From: an uncultured Roseibium sp.
GTDB taxonomy: Bacteria > Pseudomonadota > Alphaproteobacteria > Rhizobiales > Stappiaceae
Direction: 5' to 3'
Length of the DNA: 64,000 bases
NCBI RefSeq assembly: GCF_947499295.1
Contig: NZ_CANMNP010000002.1
Span: forward strand, 434,001-498,000
The position numbers and the translations under genes are program-made. Positions 61,817-64,000 of this stretch are shown here, one piece after another (position 1 is the stretch's first letter; the number at the start of each line of letters is the position of its first letter). The notes under the pieces were generated by a model that did not search any database, was not told the DNA's origin, and saw only the letters and a list, made by a program, of their open reading frames with translations.

Positions 61817-62544
61817 TCAAATATTCCCTTTAAAAACTTTGAAACGTCATCCCAAAAATCTCTCTGATCAAAATCGGCTGCGGTGTAGGCATCAGGCGGA
61901 ACAATTATCGCCCCAGACAACCACTGAAAGTCTTCCAGCTTTGTTGCTTCATAAAGACCGCTTCCAATGCGTTCCCAATGAACCTCATAAACCTTTCCTT
62001 CAGAAAAAAGCCAAGTATGTTTACCTCCCCTTGACAAACCAAATGCGAACTTGACCTTTTTAATCTTCTCAAGATTCTTCAAATTTAACTTAGTTTGCTC
62101 TTTACTTCCACCAATACGTGGAAATGACGTGTAATTTGAGTTGTTTTTTGGTGTGGGCGCGTAGTTAATGACGTGGTTGCTTATTGAAATGCCGTAATAC
62201 TTGTTTCCAGTGAGCACTCGTTTGTAGAATGAATATGTGTGTTCATAATCGCCGTCACTGGGGTGATTGACATCTTTATTGTAGTAATTACCGATCCACT
62301 TGTGTTCATCGACGAGATATTTGGCAAGCTCTGTTCCATATTCTCCAAGCGAACGACCTCTATCTGCCGCCGTTTTTTTTCCCGTTTGCTCGAACGCATA
62401 TGTAAGAACATTGATTACATAAGTTATACAGTCAGTCGGTGTTTTTCCTGGTGGACGGGGGAAATATTGACTGCCAACTTCGTGGCTGTGGTTATGAAAG
62501 AGATCAATCATCTTCTTATGAGCGTGATAGGAAAAACCAGTCAT
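61813..62544 (-). CDS. putative NlpC/P60-like or amidase-type effector
   Basis: A 243-residue protein with a Cys in PTDCITYVINVLTYAFEQTG near residue 38 and a His in GLSRGGKHTWLFSEGKVYEVHW near residue 185, the order and spacing of a papain-like/NlpC-P60 Cys-His hydrolase. No signal peptide, as for type VI effectors. GGAGGTGAT precedes the ATG at 62544. It is low in GC relative to the chromosome. Enzyme identity is a guess from motif pattern. Confidence 0.5.
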   Translation of the reverse strand: MTGFSYHAHKKMIDLFHNHSHEVGSQYFPRPPGKTPTDCITYVINVLTYAFEQTGKKTAADRGRSLGEYGTELAKYLVDEHKWIGNYYNKDVNHPSDGDYEHTYSFYKRVLTGNKYYGISISNHVINYAPTPKNNSNYTSFPRIGGSKEQTKLNLKNLEKIKKVKFAFGLSRGGKHTWLFSEGKVYEVHWERIGSGLYEATKLEDFQWLSGAIIVPPDAYTAADFDQRDFWDDVSKFLKGIFD

Positions 62545-62671
62545 TATCACCTCCGAAAAATACCAACATGCAATTTATAATTGAGAGCCTTAGTTATGCT
62601 CGAAACCATTAAATTGTAAACTGACAAAACCAAACCGTTGCCTTACAGTTTGCGCGCAATAAAGCAATCCC

Positions 62672-63181
62672 TCAACTCAACCGATACACATAGCTGTCAC
62701 CATAAATACTCACTTCGTCGTAATCGTGCCTCAGATCGTCAGCGATGGCGTCATAGTCGATATAGTTGGCAAGATGGTCGGGGATGTCACCGAATAGCCC
62801 TTCATCGACAAACTGATAGGCAAGGTCTTTCAAATCCATATCTGGGTAGAGATCAATCTCGATGTCATCGGGATCATCTGCGGTGATATCGAAACGCGCT
62901 CCACCTTCATGAACGGCAATCACGACTTTGAGCTTTTGCTCTTCCGTCCATGTCGCCATGGCATCCATCATGGCGATGATGTTGCATTGGGTCGGTTCAA
63001 TCGCCTGAGCAAGTTTACTATCCAGCACAAGGCCATTGATGAATTGAATCTCAAACTCTTCGACCTTGTCACCGTAATCATCGGTGATGCTGTTGATCTT
63101 CTCGCAATAACTGGCTTCGTCCGTAAAATAGAACCCCGTTGCACTGATATTGTAGGGCTGGGCGTAAAAAGTCACTGTCAT
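62672..63181 (-). CDS. ardA: ArdA-family antirestriction protein
   Basis: A 169-residue acidic DNA-mimic protein. The C-terminal block LAYQFVDEGLFGDIPDHLAN and YIDYDAIADDLRHDY is diagnostic of ArdA, which blocks type I restriction enzymes during DNA entry. GGAGG upstream of 63181 decides the start. Typical cargo of conjugative elements. Confidence 0.88.
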   Translation of the reverse strand: MTVTFYAQPYNISATGFYFTDEASYCEKINSITDDYGDKVEEFEIQFINGLVLDSKLAQAIEPTQCNIIAMMDAMATWTEEQKLKVVIAVHEGGARFDITADDPDDIEIDLYPDMDLKDLAYQFVDEGLFGDIPDHLANYIDYDAIADDLRHDYDEVSIYGDSYVYRLS

Positions 63182-63358
63182 GTTGTCCTCCTTTGGAAAG
63201 TGGGTTGCGCCATGCAACCTTGCCTTCCGGCTGAGGACGGAGATGGGAGGGGATAAGAGGAATCGTCATGACTGGCGCGGGCCAGTGGGTCACCACCACA
63301 CGGGTCTGACTATTCCTCTTGTGGGGATGAGAGGAGGCAGAGCCTCCCGGCCTCCCCA

Positions 63359-63374
63359 TTGCCCCGTGGGGCAA
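63359..63374 (-). terminator. hairpin after the last gene (minus strand)
   Basis: TTGCCCC (63359-63365) pairs with GGGGCAA (63368-63374) just after the stop of the 63378 gene; a second stem GGAGGC/GCCTCC lies at 63333-63347. No T-run, so termination is tentative. Confidence 0.45.
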
Positions 63375-63377
63375 AGC

Positions 63378-63983
63378 CTAGAACGGATGAATTGCCAGCA
63401 GAAATCCTCCGGCAATTAATGCAAACACTGCTGCTGCGGGGATCCACGCACTTTGGCGCTTCTCAATATTCACGTGATCTCTCTCGCGGAACTGCTGTGC
63501 GGTCAGAACGGCGTGAACTTCTCTCGGGATATGGACAAATGATCCGTGCATCTCTCCCAGCTGAAACTGTGTGAGTGCTTGATGAGCTATGCTGCGTTCT
63601 TGAGTATCTGGGATATGCATGAACCAATCGGGTAAATCGATGGCTTTCATCTTGATGCGGATGCCTGCTTTGGCGTGTGCACGGGCACTATCCATTGAGT
63701 TTTTCAGAGCAATGCCAACTGCCGGACCGATACCAACATTTGTTAGGGGAACAATTTGGTCGGCATTGACCGCAGTTGCGGTTATGGATGCGACCTCCAA
63801 GCGCTTGAACAGCGCTGTATCCCATGTCTTCTCAAAGCGTTCAAACAAGACAAGCGTATCTGAATTTTGCGGAATTACGATCCCTTTGTTGTTTGAGAAG
63901 AATGCAAAGAATGACCCTTCGACCTGCTCAATTGGAAGTGTTAAGGGGTCTGTTTGTTTGTCCGCGAATACCTGAGTTTGCAT
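63378..63983 (-). CDS. conserved mobile-element protein with C-terminal membrane helix
   Basis: A 201-residue protein with a hydrophilic body and a single hydrophobic C-terminal helix (IPAAAVFALIAGGFLLAI), so probably anchored in the inner membrane from the cytoplasm. GGAGAAG precedes the ATG. No family recognised; likely belongs to the transfer or maintenance genes that continue beyond the window. Confidence 0.6.
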   Translation of the reverse strand: MQTQVFADKQTDPLTLPIEQVEGSFFAFFSNNKGIVIPQNSDTLVLFERFEKTWDTALFKRLEVASITATAVNADQIVPLTNVGIGPAVGIALKNSMDSARAHAKAGIRIKMKAIDLPDWFMHIPDTQERSIAHQALTQFQLGEMHGSFVHIPREVHAVLTAQQFRERDHVNIEKRQSAWIPAAAVFALIAGGFLLAIHPF

Positions 63984-64000
63984 GCCACTTCTCCTGATTG

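Larger units (their letters stand above)
54620..64000. mobile_element. mobilizable/conjugative element (left part; right end outside window)
   Basis: Contents: MobC-like protein, relaxase, ParDE, VirD4/TraG coupling protein, ArdA antirestriction protein, toxin/immunity-like pairs and several unrecognised small genes. No mating-pore (VirB/Trb) gene, integrase or replication gene is visible, so it may continue past 64000 or depend on a helper. An integrated element and a plasmid cannot be told apart here; chromosomal-style genes on the left favour integration. Confidence 0.75.

Noticed and set aside
62617..62652. AAACTG/CAGTTT inverted repeat upstream of the effector-like gene
   Set aside because: Only 6 bp with a long spacer; expected by chance in AT-rich DNA.

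Overview
The window reads as GC-rich alphaproteobacterial DNA, probably a marine-type Hyphomicrobiales or Rhodobacterales relative (Stappiaceae-like by gene style; this is inference, since there is no rRNA or marker gene). Genes are densely packed with many ATGA or TGATG overlaps and GGAGG-type ribosome binding sites. I see no rRNA, tRNA or CRISPR array.

Layout. (1) 1-6774, plus strand: the end of a di-heme cytochrome c peroxidase gene, a Tat-exported Rieske subunit, a large molybdopterin oxidoreductase of the arsenite oxidase/iodate reductase (Aio/Idr) family and a HEAT-repeat protein. (2) 15698-6841, minus strand: a urea/amide-type ABC transporter (urtABCDE-like), formamidase, an FmdB zinc-ribbon protein, a DUF2478 protein, MoaA and a MoaB/Mog protein, so amide nitrogen use is joined to molybdenum cofactor synthesis. 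(3) 16147-20464, plus: a hybrid histidine kinase whose sensor is an NCS1-type transporter, with a LuxR-type response regulator. (4) 20700-47021, plus: a long catabolic cluster. It holds a complete branched-chain-type ABC transporter, a degenerate iron-ADH-family protein, an aldehyde dehydrogenase, an AraC regulator, the two halves of a Tm-1-like protein (one fused to the ABC ATPase), a 1162-residue SPFH/flotillin-like protein with a very long hendecad rod, two SRPBCC proteins, an NTF2-like exported protein, a molybdenum hydroxylase whose large subunit is split in two, CoxD/CoxE-like maturation factors, an amidohydrolase, a metallo-beta-lactamase hydrolase, an SMP-30/isochorismatase fusion and an SDR dehydrogenase. 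(5) 54209-47199, minus: an envelope operon with an OmpA-domain protein, three different secreted caspase-fold proteins, a small secreted protein and a lipoprotein. (6) 54620 to the window end: a mobilizable or conjugative element with a MobC-like protein, relaxase, ParDE, VirD4/TraG coupling protein, ArdA antirestriction protein and two toxin/immunity-like pairs.

How it may work together (inference). Region 4 looks like uptake and stepwise oxidation and hydrolysis of one organic substrate, plausibly an N-heterocycle. The reasons are the nucleobase-type sensor kinase just upstream, the xanthine-dehydrogenase-type hydroxylase, and the amidohydrolase and amidase-like partners. MoaA, Mog and DUF2478 in region 2 could serve both molybdoenzymes. 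The features most worth following up are the hendecad SPFH protein beside the split hydroxylase, the OmpA/triple-caspase operon, the Aio/Idr cluster, the transporter-kinase and the LivF-Tm-1 fusion.
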